DNA from: Actinopolymorpha pittospori | GTDB lineage: Bacteria > Actinomycetota > Actinomycetes > Propionibacteriales > Actinopolymorphaceae | DNA length: 64,000 nt | Assembly (NCBI RefSeq): GCF_014873875.1 | Contig: NZ_JADBEM010000001.1 | Span: forward strand, 3,100,001-3,164,000 | Direction: 5' to 3' | Shown: positions 34,525 through 43,873 of the stretch, in pieces | Layout: each line of letters starts with the position of its first letter | Numbering within the stretch: the first letter of the stretch is position 1 | Position numbers and translations under genes: made by a program | Notes under the pieces: model-generated | What the model was told of the DNA's origin: nothing | What the model saw: only the letters and a program-made list of their open reading frames with translations | The model's database searches: none

Positions 34525-35844
34525 GTGGGCCTTGTCGTGCAGAAGTACGGCGGGTCGTCGGTGGCCGATGCCCAATGCATCAAGCGTGTCGCGCAACGCA
34601 TTGTGGCGACGAAGAAGGCCGGCCACGATGTCGTCGTGGTCGTCTCGGCCATGGGCGACACCACCGACGAACTCAGTGATCTCGCACAGCAGATCACCCC
34701 GCTCCCGCCACCGCGGGAGTTCGACATGCTGCTCACCGCGGGTGAGCGTATCTCGATGGCTCTGCTGGCCATGGCGATCCAGAACCTCGGCCAGATCGCG
34801 AAGTCCTACACCGGCAGTCAGGCGGGCGTCCTCACGACGTCCCACCACGGCCGAGCCAAGATCATCGACGTGACGCCGGGCCGGATCCGCCAGGCGCTCG
34901 ACGAGGGCGCGATCGCGATCGTCGCCGGCTTCCAGGGCGTCTCGCAGGACACCAAGGAGATCACCACGCTCGGTCGCGGTGGGTCCGACACGACGGCAGT
35001 GGCCCTGGCCGCCGCCCTCGGCGCCGACGTGTGCGAGATCTACACCGACGTCGACGGCGTCTTCACCGCCGACCCGCGGATCGTCCCGGCCGCTCGCCGG
35101 ATCCCGCGGATCAGCTACGCCGAGATGTTGGAGATGGCGGCCTGCGGCACGAAGATCCTGCTGCACCGTTGCGTCGAGTACGCCCGCCGCTACCAGATCC
35201 CGATCCACGTGCGGTCGTCGTTCAGCACCAAGGTGGGCACCTGGGTGGCCGATGCGGAGACCGTCGACGCGGCCCGTCGGGCCCATGTCGTCGACGTGCC
35301 CAGTGTGTCAGAGGAGAGTCAGATGGAGCAGCCGATCATTTCCGGGGTCTCGCACGACCGCACCGAGGCCAAGATCACGGTGGTCGCGGTCCCCGACAAG
35401 GTGGGCGAGGCGGCCCGTATCTTCAAGACGCTGGCCGACGCCGAGATCAACATCGACATGATCGTCCAGAACGTCTCCGGCGTGGCGACCGGCCGCACCG
35501 ACATCTCGTTCACCCTCCCGCGGGCCGACGGCCAGCAGGCGATGACCGCTCTCGCCAAGATCAAGGACACCGTGGGTTACGAACAACTGCTCTACGACGA
35601 CCGGATCGGCAAGGTCTCCCTGATCGGTGCCGGCATGCGCACCAACCCGGGCGTCGCCGCACGGTTCTTCCAGGCGGTCGCGGAGGCGGGCGTCAACATC
35701 GAGATGATCTCGACCTCCGAGATCCGGGTGTCGGTCGTGGTCGACGAGGACGAGGTCGACGCCGCGGTCGCCGCCGCCCACCACGCGTTCGACCTCGACT
35801 CCGAAGAGGTCGAGGCGGTCGTCTACGGCGGGACCGGTCGATGA
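34525..35844 (+). CDS. lysC: Aspartate kinase
   Basis: A 439-residue class of aspartokinase with kinase domain then two ACT domains. The start is [38 protein letters not shown] is the substrate loop, and [17 protein letters not shown] and [15 protein letters not shown] mark the ACT domains. It phosphorylates aspartate for lysine, threonine, methionine and diaminopimelate. GTG 34525 lacks a strong ribosome site. An internal start at 35323 would give a separate beta subunit. The stop overlaps asd as ATGA. Confidence 0.95.
   Translation: MGLVVQKYGGSSVADAQCIKRVAQRIVATKKAGHDVVVVVSAMGDTTDELSDLAQQITPLPPPREFDMLLTAGERISMALLAMAIQNLGQIAKSYTGSQAGVLTTSHHGRAKIIDVTPGRIRQALDEGAIAIVAGFQGVSQDTKEITTLGRGGSDTTAVALAAALGADVCEIYTDVDGVFTADPRIVPAARRIPRISYAEMLEMAACGTKILLHRCVEYARRYQIPIHVRSSFSTKVGTWVADAETVDAARRAHVVDVPSVSEESQMEQPIISGVSHDRTEAKITVVAVPDKVGEAARIFKTLADAEINIDMIVQNVSGVATGRTDISFTLPRADGQQAMTALAKIKDTVGYEQLLYDDRIGKVSLIGAGMRTNPGVAARFFQAVAEAGVNIEMISTSEIRVSVVVDEDEVDAAVAAAHHAFDLDSEEVEAVVYGGTGR
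35323..35844 (+). other. Internal start giving the aspartokinase beta subunit
   Basis: ATG 35323 ([20 protein letters not shown]) is in the lysC frame and has GAGGAG at 35311-35316, a good ribosome site 6 nt upstream. It would yield a 173-residue ACT-only chain. Alpha2-beta2 aspartokinases made this way are known in Corynebacterium and Bacillus. Confidence 0.75.
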
Positions 35845-36950
35845 GCGACGTCCGGCGCGGCGACGTCGCCGGACAGGGACAGCCGACCCTCGCGGTCGTC
35901 GGCGCGACCGGCGCCGTCGGGTCCGTCATGTTGCAGTTACTCTCGACCCGGCAGGACGTCTGGGGCGAGATCCGGTTGATCGCCTCCGCCCGTTCGGCGG
36001 GCCGCCTCCTCACCGTCCGCGGTGAGGAGGTCGAGGTGCTCCCGCTGTCGGAGGAGTGCTTCGAGGGTGTCGACGTCGCGATGTTCGACGTGCCGGACGA
36101 GGTGTCCGCGGCCTGGGCGCCGATCGCCGCCGCGAAGGGCGCCGTGGTGGTCGACAACTCCGGAGCCTTCCGGATGGACGACGACGTCCCGCTCGTCGTC
36201 CCCGAGGTCAACCCGGCGGAGATCCGAAACCGCCCCCGCGGCATCATCGCCAACCCCAACTGCACCACGCTGTCGATGATCGTCGCGCTCGGTGCGCTGC
36301 ACCGCGCCTATGTCCTCGACAAGCTCGTGGTGGCCTCCTACCAGGCCGCGTCGGGCGCCGGTCAAGCCGGGATTGACACGCTGTACGACCAGGTCGCGAA
36401 GGTCGCCGGCCACCGCGAGATCGGCACCCAGGCCGGCGACGTACGCCGCATCGTCGGCGACGACCTCGGGCCGTTCCCGGCCCCGCTGGCGCTGAACGTC
36501 GTCCCGTGGGCCGGGTCGCTGCGTGACGGTGGCTGGTCCAGCGAGGAGCTGAAGGTCCGCAACGAGTCGCGCAAGATCCTCGGCATTCCCGACCTGCCGG
36601 TGTCGGCGACCTGCGTGCGGGTGCCGGTCGTCACGACCCACTCGCTCGCGATCCACGCGCGGTTCGAGCGGGAGTTGGACCTCGGCGAGGTACGCGAGAT
36701 CCTGCGCGACTCGCCCGGCCTGCTGCTCTACGACGAGCCGGAGCGGCTGGAGTTCCCGACCCCCGCGGACGTCGTGGGCACCGACCCGACCTGGGTCGGC
36801 CGGCTGCGGCAGTCGTTGGACGACCCGCGTGAGCTGGAGATGTTCGTCAGCGGCGACAACCTCCGCAAGGGCGCGGCGCTCAACACCGCGCAGATCGCCG
36901 AACTCCTCGCGGCGGAGTTCACCAGCGACGGCGTGGCGGCCGAGGACTGA
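35841..36950 (+). CDS. asd: Aspartate-semialdehyde dehydrogenase
   Basis: A 369-residue NADPH enzyme that reduces aspartyl phosphate. The cofactor motif is [35 protein letters not shown] follows; the catalytic Cys is in [18 protein letters not shown] and the late [17 protein letters not shown] are typical. ATG 35841 overlaps the lysC stop. lysC-asd pairing is standard in actinomycetes. Confidence 0.96.
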   Translation: MSDVRRGDVAGQGQPTLAVVGATGAVGSVMLQLLSTRQDVWGEIRLIASARSAGRLLTVRGEEVEVLPLSEECFEGVDVAMFDVPDEVSAAWAPIAAAKGAVVVDNSGAFRMDDDVPLVVPEVNPAEIRNRPRGIIANPNCTTLSMIVALGALHRAYVLDKLVVASYQAASGAGQAGIDTLYDQVAKVAGHREIGTQAGDVRRIVGDDLGPFPAPLALNVVPWAGSLRDGGWSSEELKVRNESRKILGIPDLPVSATCVRVPVVTTHSLAIHARFERELDLGEVREILRDSPGLLLYDEPERLEFPTPADVVGTDPTWVGRLRQSLDDPRELEMFVSGDNLRKGAALNTAQIAELLAAEFTSDGVAAED

Positions 36951-37005
36951 GCCTGCCGGGGTTCGATCCTCGGTGGCGTGGTGAAGGGCGACCGGCGTCA
37001 AGGTC

Positions 37006-37620
37006 TCATGACGAGCGCGCGGCCTCCGGCTCGGTCAGTGGCGATCCGTCGGCACATCTCGGGCAGGTGGCGGGATCCCAGAGTTCGCTGTGCGCGTGAG
37101 CGAGGCGCTCGACCGGGAGCCCGCTGAGAGCGGCCGGGGGATCCGCACTCGGCCCGAGCGTCAGCAGCGCACCGATCACGACCGGCGACCCTCCGGCGGC
37201 CAGCACGCTGTCCTGGGTCGCACGCACCGCCGAGCCCGCGTTGACGACGTCGTCGACGATGGCGACCCGCCGGCCCTCCAGCCGGGTGCCGGGCGGTAGG
37301 CGGTATTCCGCCGAGTACAGCGAACCCGCGTCGGGCGGCCTGGTGCGTTCGGTCCACCAGAAGTCCAGGTCGAGTTCGCGGGCGACCAGCGCGGCGAGGA
37401 AGGCACCGCCCGTCAACGGGCCACAGACGCCGTCGACGTCGTACGCCGAGATCAGCCGAGCAAGCTCGGCGACCTGAGGAGACAGGGCTCGCGGACGCCG
37501 GAACAGGTCGTCGAGGTCGGCGAGCCACAGGTTGCCGTGGTAGCCCGACTCCAGCAGAAAGTGTCCGGTGCGGGCACCCAGCCGCGCCGTCAGCGCCGCG
37601 CTCGTCGAAACGTCGTTCAC
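37006..37620 (-). CDS. Orotate phosphoribosyltransferase-like protein
   Basis: A 204-residue type I phosphoribosyltransferase. The PRPP motif is RRVAIVDDVVNAGSAVRAT; VCGPLTGGAFLAALVA and HGNLWLADLDDLF also match PyrE-like enzymes. The C-terminus has a CPRC pair (DPATCPRCADGSPL). It may not be the true PyrE: no other pyrimidine gene is near, and PyrE-like paralogues are common in actinomycetes. GTG 37620 follows AGGATGAGGG. Confidence 0.85.
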   Translation of the reverse strand: MNDVSTSAALTARLGARTGHFLLESGYHGNLWLADLDDLFRRPRALSPQVAELARLISAYDVDGVCGPLTGGAFLAALVARELDLDFWWTERTRPPDAGSLYSAEYRLPPGTRLEGRRVAIVDDVVNAGSAVRATQDSVLAAGGSPVVIGALLTLGPSADPPAALSGLPVERLAHAHSELWDPATCPRCADGSPLTEPEAARSS

Positions 37621-37934
37621 CCCCTCATCCTGCCGTGCGGCGGTGTACGGAGGAAAGTACAAACACCGACGATGATCCTCTGCGACGACACGGTGATCTT
37701 GTGCAACGAGTTCGAATGCCCTAGCGTTCGAAACAAGTTTCGGCACGAAGGCTGCCCGCCAGATGTGATGCGGGCGGCTGTGAACGCCTTGTAAACAACG
37801 TGACATGCCGGGTCGCTCGCAGCGTTTTCTCGCAACCCCGCGGTATCGGCAACGGTCAGTACCTACGCGTCAATGACAGCTTGCGGCACCGTCCGAGTGC
37901 GGTGAGCGGTCGTCTCAGCCTGGGAGGTCCGACC
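37621..37934. promoter_or_regulatory. Promoter region of the sugar transport operon with a dyad
   Basis: 314 nt between divergent genes. CGAAAC-AA-GTTTCG (37729-37742) is a perfect 6-bp dyad of the size bound by LacI-type regulators, and two further TTCGAA words lie close by (37711-37732). The stretch is AT-rich. No regulator gene is adjacent. Confidence 0.5.
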
Positions 37935-39275
37935 ATGAAGCTCGATCGTCGTCATTTTCTGAAGCTCGGCACGTTGGGCGCCGGAGCGTCCGCCCTCGCG
38001 ACCCTGACCGGATGTGGCAGACCTGGTGCCCGGCGCGGTGACAGCGGCGGTGATTCCGGCACTCTCGCGTTCCAGGGTTGGGATTTCGAATCCGCACTGG
38101 TGCAGGAGAACGTCGACCGGTTCGTGCGGCTCAATCCCGACATCAAGGTCGACTACACACCCATCACCAGCGCACAGTACGTGCAGAAGATCGTGGCCGA
38201 ATACACGGCCGGAACAGATCCCGACGCACTCTACGTCTACGACGACTCGCTGACGGCCTGGATCGGCGCCGAATACCTGCAGCCACTGGAAGGCATGCCC
38301 GATCTCGATCGGATCTACGACGGTCTCTATCCCGGCAACGCGCAGACGATGACCTTCCAGGGAAAGCGATACGGCGTTCCTTACTACACCGACTCCACCT
38401 GCCTGATCTACAACGCCGAACTGCTGGAGAAGGCGGGCTTCTCCGCGCCGCCCGCGAGCCTGGACCAACTCGCGGACCAGGCCCTCGCCCTGAAACAGAA
38501 GGGGATCCTCGAGTTCCCGATCGGCATTCCCGCACAGCTGTCCGACACCTGGTGGTCGTGGTGGTGGGCACTCCTCTTCGCCAGCGACGGCAACCTCTTC
38601 GACGACCGGATGCGGCCCGTGATGGCGACGTCGGAGCCGGTCGCCCGCGACGTGCTGACCTGGTTGGCGGAGGTTGCCGGCACGTCGAAGGTGCTCGACC
38701 CGGCCAGCGCGACACTGCCGCCGCCGGCGTTCGACACCGCCTTCATGGCCGGGAAGTACGCCTTCACCCTGGGCGCACGCTACGGCCTGCGCAAGTACAA
38801 CGACCCGGCGCAGAGCAAGGTCGCAGGGAAGGCCAAGCTCGCGCTCGTCCCCAGTCTCGACGGCAAGGTGCACGGCACGGTCAGCAACACCCGGATGTAC
38901 TGCCTGTCGGCCAACACCGACCGCAGGGACGACGCCTACAAGCTGCTGTCCTACCTCGGCGGGTACGACGAGAAGGACGGGCTCTACACCGCGAAGTTCT
39001 GGTTCCAGAAACAGGGCCTCGGCTTCGCCTTCAAGGAACTCGCGTCCGACCCGGAGATCACCTCGGCACTCGCCAAGTGGGCCGACCCGAAGGTCTACGC
39101 CCAGCTCGCGGAGATCGCTCGGCCTCGCAAGGTGATCGCCGAACCGTGGTACACCGAGTTCGAGACCGAAGGGCAGAAGGCGATCCAGCGGGTCATCACC
39201 GGCCAACTGGCTCCCTCCGGCGCGGTGGCGAGCATGGCCGACACGGCCACCAGGCTCACGAAGCAGTACTCCTAG
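37935..39275 (+). CDS. Sugar ABC transporter substrate-binding lipoprotein
   Basis: A 446-residue extracellular binding protein of the family 1 sugar type. The N-terminus MKLDRRHFLKLGTLGAGA has a twin-arginine motif and ends in a lipobox (TLTGCG), so it is exported folded and lipid-anchored. FQGWDFESALVQENVDRFVR and the later WYTEFETEGQKAIQRVITG are typical. ATG 37935 has GGGAGGT upstream. Two permeases follow; the sugar is unknown. Confidence 0.93.
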   Translation: MKLDRRHFLKLGTLGAGASALATLTGCGRPGARRGDSGGDSGTLAFQGWDFESALVQENVDRFVRLNPDIKVDYTPITSAQYVQKIVAEYTAGTDPDALYVYDDSLTAWIGAEYLQPLEGMPDLDRIYDGLYPGNAQTMTFQGKRYGVPYYTDSTCLIYNAELLEKAGFSAPPASLDQLADQALALKQKGILEFPIGIPAQLSDTWWSWWWALLFASDGNLFDDRMRPVMATSEPVARDVLTWLAEVAGTSKVLDPASATLPPPAFDTAFMAGKYAFTLGARYGLRKYNDPAQSKVAGKAKLALVPSLDGKVHGTVSNTRMYCLSANTDRRDDAYKLLSYLGGYDEKDGLYTAKFWFQKQGLGFAFKELASDPEITSALAKWADPKVYAQLAEIARPRKVIAEPWYTEFETEGQKAIQRVITGQLAPSGAVASMADTATRLTKQYS

Positions 39276-39283
39276 GTGGGCTC

Positions 39284-40240
39284 GTGACCACTTCCATCGA
39301 GCCGGCACCCAGCCCTGACGCACGCTCGCGTCCGGCCCGCGGTGGGGCCTCCCGCTCCGCGGTGCGGGGCAGCTGGCGGGCCTACGTCATGAACCTTCCC
39401 GCCCTGGTCGTGATCGCGGCGCTCGTGGCGTACCCGATCGGCTACTCGTTCTGGCTGAGCCTGCAGCGCTACAACCTCAAGCAACCCGGTGCCCGGCGCT
39501 TCGTGGGGCTCGGCAACTACCTCTCGCTCTTCCGGGACGAGGCGTTCCTCTCCTCGATCCGGGTCTCGGCGGCGTTCGCGCTCGTCGTGGTCGCGTTGAC
39601 GCTCGTACTGAGCCTCAGCCTCGCGCTCGTGCTCAACGAGGTCTTCCACGGGCGTGGCCTGCTTCGGAGCCTGATGCTGCTGCCCTGGGCCATGCCGGGT
39701 GTCGTCAACGGACTGATGTGGCGGTGGATCTTCGACGCCAAGGTCGGTGTCCTGAACGGCTTCCTCACCAGTGTCGGCTGGACCGACGGCTACCAGGCCT
39801 GGCTGACCTCGCCGGTGGTGGCGTTCTTCGTCGCCGCGCTCGCGGAGGTGTGGAACCTCATGCCCCTGGCCGTGATCATCCTGCTCGCCGGACTGCAGAC
39901 CATCCCCACCGAGCTGTACGACGCGGCCCGGGTGGACCGGGCGGGAGTGCTGCAGAGGTTCCGCCACGTGACGCTGCCCTGGCTCACCCATCCACTGCTG
40001 ATCGTCCTGATTCTGGAGACGATGAACGCGTTCCGCGCCTTCGACGTGATCTACGTGCTCACCGGCGGCGGGCCCGGCGACGCCACGAACGTCATCGCCC
40101 TGCTGACCGTGCGGACGGCGTTCACCTACACGAACTTCGGTCTCGGCAACGCCTACGCCTACGTCATCACGCTCGTGACCGTGGTGATCTCGGTGGCCTA
40201 CCTCGCGTTGCTGTACAGGAAGGGGAAGGTCGAGGTATGA
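39284..40240 (+). CDS. Sugar ABC transporter permease (MalF-like)
   Basis: A 318-residue inner-membrane permease with six helices. The coupling loop EAA motif is TELYDAARVDRAGVLQRFRHVTLP. YSFWLSLQRYNLKQPG and FVGLGNYLSLFRD are typical of the first periplasmic region. GTG 39284 lies 8 nt after the binding-protein stop. It forms the channel together with the next gene's product. Confidence 0.94.
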   Translation: MTTSIEPAPSPDARSRPARGGASRSAVRGSWRAYVMNLPALVVIAALVAYPIGYSFWLSLQRYNLKQPGARRFVGLGNYLSLFRDEAFLSSIRVSAAFALVVVALTLVLSLSLALVLNEVFHGRGLLRSLMLLPWAMPGVVNGLMWRWIFDAKVGVLNGFLTSVGWTDGYQAWLTSPVVAFFVAALAEVWNLMPLAVIILLAGLQTIPTELYDAARVDRAGVLQRFRHVTLPWLTHPLLIVLILETMNAFRAFDVIYVLTGGGPGDATNVIALLTVRTAFTYTNFGLGNAYAYVITLVTVVISVAYLALLYRKGKVEV

Positions 40241-41196
40241 GCGCGGTGACCTCCTACTCCGGCACCTCCGGCACGGACCCGGCGGGCGGATCGGATCGCG
40301 TCCGTGGACCGGTGCCGGCCGGGCGCCCGCGCGCGCGCCGGATTCCGTGGCGCCGGATCCTCATCTACACCCTCGCGGTGCTGTTCGCGCTGTACATCAT
40401 CGTGCCGTTCTACTGGATCATCGCGACCAGCTTCATGCACGAGGTCGACGCCCTCTCCACGCCACCCCAGTGGATACCGCTGCGGCCGACGCTGGACAAC
40501 TACCGCGCCTTCGTCGACCCGCAGGGCGCGCAGGCACTGGTCGGGTCGCGGGCGGCGGAGGCCATCGCTCCGGCGCTGTTCAACAGCGCGGTGGTGGCGA
40601 CGAGTACGGCGCTGCTCAACCTGGGCCTGGGCATCTCCGCCGCCTACGCCTTCGCCCGGATGAAGTTTCGGGGGAGCCAGGCGCTGTTGCTGTTCTACCT
40701 CGCGACCCGGATGGTCCCGGGCGTCGCGATCATCGTGCCCTTCTACCTGGTGATGCGGCGCCTGGACCTGCTCGACACCTACGGCGCGCTGGTCCTGTCG
40801 TACACGACGTTCTCGTTGCCGTTCACGATCTGGATTCTGAAGGACTACTTCTGCACCATCCCCGGCGACATCGAGGACGCGGCTCGGGTGGACGGCTGCG
40901 GATGGTGGCGGATGATGTGGTCGGTCTTCCTCCCGATCGCGACACCGGGCCTGGTCGCGGCGTCGATCTTCTCGTTCATGACGGCGTGGAACGAGTTCCT
41001 CTTCGCGTTGTTCCTGACCAGTACGACGTACTCCCAGACCGTCCCGGTGATCGCGGCGAACTTCGCCACCGACCTCAACGTGTCCTACACCTCGATGGCC
41101 GCCGCCGGCGTCGTCGCGGTGATCCCGCCGCTGATCCTGGTGCTGGTGTTCCAGCGCCTGATCGTCAACGGTCTGGCGTCCGGCGCGGTGCGATAG
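40237..41196 (+). CDS. Sugar ABC transporter permease (MalG-like)
   Basis: A 319-residue partner permease. The coupling motif is DIEDAARVDGCGWWRMMWSV, and the late TAWNEFLFALFLTS is typical of MalG-like proteins. Its ATG overlaps the previous stop as ATGA. No ATPase gene follows, so the system probably uses a shared ATPase (MsiK type) encoded elsewhere. Confidence 0.94.
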   Translation: MSAVTSYSGTSGTDPAGGSDRVRGPVPAGRPRARRIPWRRILIYTLAVLFALYIIVPFYWIIATSFMHEVDALSTPPQWIPLRPTLDNYRAFVDPQGAQALVGSRAAEAIAPALFNSAVVATSTALLNLGLGISAAYAFARMKFRGSQALLLFYLATRMVPGVAIIVPFYLVMRRLDLLDTYGALVLSYTTFSLPFTIWILKDYFCTIPGDIEDAARVDGCGWWRMMWSVFLPIATPGLVAASIFSFMTAWNEFLFALFLTSTTYSQTVPVIAANFATDLNVSYTSMAAAGVVAVIPPLILVLVFQRLIVNGLASGAVR

Positions 41197-41281
41197 CGGT
41201 CGAGAACACACCAGGGGGCAGCGCCGGCGGGGTGGTCGACCCGACGGCGCCGCCCCCTGGCCATCGGGCGGCGGTGGGAGG

Positions 41282-42931
41282 TCAGGACCGGTGTGAGGTG
41301 GCTCCGGCAGGCGTGGCCTCAGCGTGCGTACCGGTGAGCGGCGTCCTGCGGTTCATCAGCAGGCAGGCGATCACGCCCAGCACCAGGACCAGGATCGGCA
41401 GCACCAGTGCGGTCTTCATGGCGGAGGTGAACGCGTGCTCGAAGACACTCTGGCCGAGCAGCCGGATCTGGTGGGCCGCACCGGGCGGGATTCCGGCCGG
41501 CAACGGTGCGTTGGCGGCGGCGGAGAAGTCGGTGCTGCCCGCGGCCTGGTCGAAGCTGTGGGCGAACTGCTCACGGTAGGGAGCGGGGACCCGCTGGGCC
41601 GCGGTCGCGGCCTGGGCGGGTAGCTCCACCGCAAGGCGAGCTTGCAGCAGGACGCCGATCGCCGCGCTGCCGATCACGCTCCCCACCTGGCGGGAGGTGT
41701 TGAAGATGCCCGAGCCCGTACCGATCAGCCGCGGGTCGAGGCCGGTGGTCGCAAGGTTGGCGAGCGGGGAGAAGATGCAGCCGACACCGACGCCTGCCAG
41801 CAGGAACGCCGGAGAGAGCGTCCAACCGGGACTGTCGTACTTCGCGACGAGCGTGAACGCCCAGATGCCGGCGGCGAACGCGGCGATACCGAACGCCACG
41901 ATCCACTTGCCGCTGATCCGGTCCGACAGCCGCCCCGCGAACGGCGCGACGATGCCGGAGGCGAACGACAGGGGCGCGGTGATGAGTCCGGACAGGATGG
42001 CGGAGTAGCCCAGGACGGACTGGATGTAGATCACCACCGGCAGGAACATCCCGGCCATGGTGAAGCCGACGGTGATGTTGGCGAGGTTGGCCATCGAGAA
42101 GTTGCGGTGGGAGAAGACCCCCAGTGGCAGCAGGGGTTCCCGCCGGTTGACGCGCTGCCACACCACGAACGCCACCAGCAGGACCACCCCGAAACCGATG
42201 ATCTCGAAGACGGTGATCGGCCCGGCGATGGCGCCCCAGTCGTAGCGCTGGCCCTCCTGCAGACCGAAGACGACGCAGAAGAGGCCGACGCTGCTCAGGG
42301 CGATTCCGATCGGGTCGAACCGGTGGCTGTTCCTGGGCTGCCAGTCCGGAACGAGGATCACGGCCATCACGATGCCGACGATCCCGATCGGGACGTTGAC
42401 GAAGAAGATCCATTCCCAGCCGAGGGTCTGCACGAGCACACCGCCGAGCAGCGGCCCCGTGATCGTGGCCACGCCGGCGACCGCGCCCCACAGGCCCATC
42501 GGGCCTCCGCGCTTGCTGGGTGGGAAGAGTCGCGTGATGAACGCCATCGTCTGCGGCGTCATCGCGGCGGCGCCGAGTCCCTGGATAGCGCGGGCGATGA
42601 TTAGCGTGCTCGCCTGGCCGGCGAGGCCGCACGCGGCGGACGCCACGGTGAAGACGACGAGCCCACCGAGGAAGAGCCGTTTCGGCCCGAAGCGGTCGCC
42701 GAGGCGTCCGGTGAGGAGCAGCGGTACGGCATACGTCAGCAGGTAGACGCTGTTGATCCAGATGATCTCGGTGAGGCTGGCGTTCAGGCCCTTGATCATG
42801 GCGGGGATCGCGACGTTCACGATCGTGGTGTCGAGCATGATCATGAAGAACCCGATGCACAGTGCGGCGAGGGCCGCCCAGGGTTTTCTGACCGGTGCGG
42901 TCGACGAGCCCTGGTGAGGCGGCTGGCTCAT
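41282..42931 (-). CDS. DHA2-type MFS drug exporter
   Basis: A 549-residue, 14-helix proton-driven exporter (EmrB/QacA type). The signature IMLDTTIVNVAIPAM marks helix 1, GRLGDRFGPKRLFL is motif A and ITGPLLGGVLVQTLGWEWIF is motif C. Substrates are typically amphipathic drugs or self-made toxins. Its ATG overlaps the padR stop by 4 nt, so it is translated with the regulator. Confidence 0.93.
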   Translation of the reverse strand: MSQPPHQGSSTAPVRKPWAALAALCIGFFMIMLDTTIVNVAIPAMIKGLNASLTEIIWINSVYLLTYAVPLLLTGRLGDRFGPKRLFLGGLVVFTVASAACGLAGQASTLIIARAIQGLGAAAMTPQTMAFITRLFPPSKRGGPMGLWGAVAGVATITGPLLGGVLVQTLGWEWIFFVNVPIGIVGIVMAVILVPDWQPRNSHRFDPIGIALSSVGLFCVVFGLQEGQRYDWGAIAGPITVFEIIGFGVVLLVAFVVWQRVNRREPLLPLGVFSHRNFSMANLANITVGFTMAGMFLPVVIYIQSVLGYSAILSGLITAPLSFASGIVAPFAGRLSDRISGKWIVAFGIAAFAAGIWAFTLVAKYDSPGWTLSPAFLLAGVGVGCIFSPLANLATTGLDPRLIGTGSGIFNTSRQVGSVIGSAAIGVLLQARLAVELPAQAATAAQRVPAPYREQFAHSFDQAAGSTDFSAAANAPLPAGIPPGAAHQIRLLGQSVFEHAFTSAMKTALVLPILVLVLGVIACLLMNRRTPLTGTHAEATPAGATSHRS

Positions 42932-43713
42932 CCGGATGTCTCCTTCGTGTGGTGATCGGGGCCGGCTCCGTTGGAGGAGCCGGCACCGGGCCCGCCGTCG
43001 GGGGCGAGCCTGTCGTTCGTGGTGCCGTTCGTGCTGGTGTCGCCGTTACCGGCGGTGGGCTTGGTGGCGGTGGGCTTGGCGGTGCGGCGTCCCGACGTGG
43101 GGGTGTCGAACGGGCCGATGACCTCGCTGAGCTCGGAGCGTTTGTCGGGCTTCCAATCGAGTCGCCCGGACTCGATCTCGGCGATGAGGTTGGCCGTCCA
43201 CGCCAACTCGGCCTCGCGCATCGTCAGGAGGTACTTGACGTCCAGCCAGAACCGCTCCTCCAGGCCCATGTCGCGCAGTCGCTCGGTGGCCAGCCGATAG
43301 AAGTCGACGGTGTGCTCGAGTTCCTGTTGGCGGCGGGTGAGCTCCACCAGTGCGGTGCGGCGGTCGAGTGCGTGCGCGAGGCTCAGCGCGAGCGGGTAGC
43401 CGGGGAACTCCTTGGTCGGCGTACCCAGTCGGTCTGCCACCTGGGCGGCGAACGCCTCGCGGCCCGCGTCGGTCACCGCGTACACCGTGCGCTCCGGGCG
43501 GCGGCCGGCCCGGACGGTCTCGGTGATCTCGACGAGTCCCAACCGCTCCAGCCGCTCGACCGAGTGGTAGAGCGAGCCGGCCTTGAGGTTGACCACCCGG
43601 TCGGTGTGGCGGACGCGCATCGTCTGGTGCATCTCGTAGGGGTGCATGGGGCGCTCGTGCAGCAACTCGAGGACCGCCAGGGAGAGCGGGGTGAGCTGAC
43701 CGACTGCGACCAT
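42928..43713 (-). CDS. PadR-family regulator
   Basis: A 261-residue repressor. The winged helix is at the N-terminus (LAVLELLHERPMHPYEMHQT; AGSLYHSVERLERLGLVE; YAVTDAGREAF) and a helical C-terminal domain follows (to about 200). The last 60 residues are disordered, Asn/Gly/Thr-rich and unusual for the family. It likely represses itself and the coupled exporter; a perfect dyad lies 50-65 nt upstream. Confidence 0.93.
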   Translation of the reverse strand: MVAVGQLTPLSLAVLELLHERPMHPYEMHQTMRVRHTDRVVNLKAGSLYHSVERLERLGLVEITETVRAGRRPERTVYAVTDAGREAFAAQVADRLGTPTKEFPGYPLALSLAHALDRRTALVELTRRQQELEHTVDFYRLATERLRDMGLEERFWLDVKYLLTMREAELAWTANLIAEIESGRLDWKPDKRSELSEVIGPFDTPTSGRRTAKPTATKPTAGNGDTSTNGTTNDRLAPDGGPGAGSSNGAGPDHHTKETSG

Positions 43714-43762
43714 CTCTGAACACTCCGAATGGATTAGACCGGGCGAATTGAACCGTGCGAAT

Positions 43763-43778
43763 TAGTCCATGTGGACTA
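43763..43778. promoter_or_regulatory. Candidate PadR operator
   Basis: TAGTCCA-TG-TGGACTA, perfect 7-bp arms with a 2-nt centre, in the AT-rich padR promoter region. A related half word GGATTAGAC lies closer to the gene (43732-43740). It stands between padR and the divergent GNAT gene and may affect both. Confidence 0.65.
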
Positions 43779-43873
43779 TATGCCGGCCGCGCCGCCCGGA
43801 CAAACCTGAGGTCCGGGCGGAGGAGGGGAAAATCACCTGGTCTGTGGGGGCGGACGGCCCTACGCTGCCCGCC

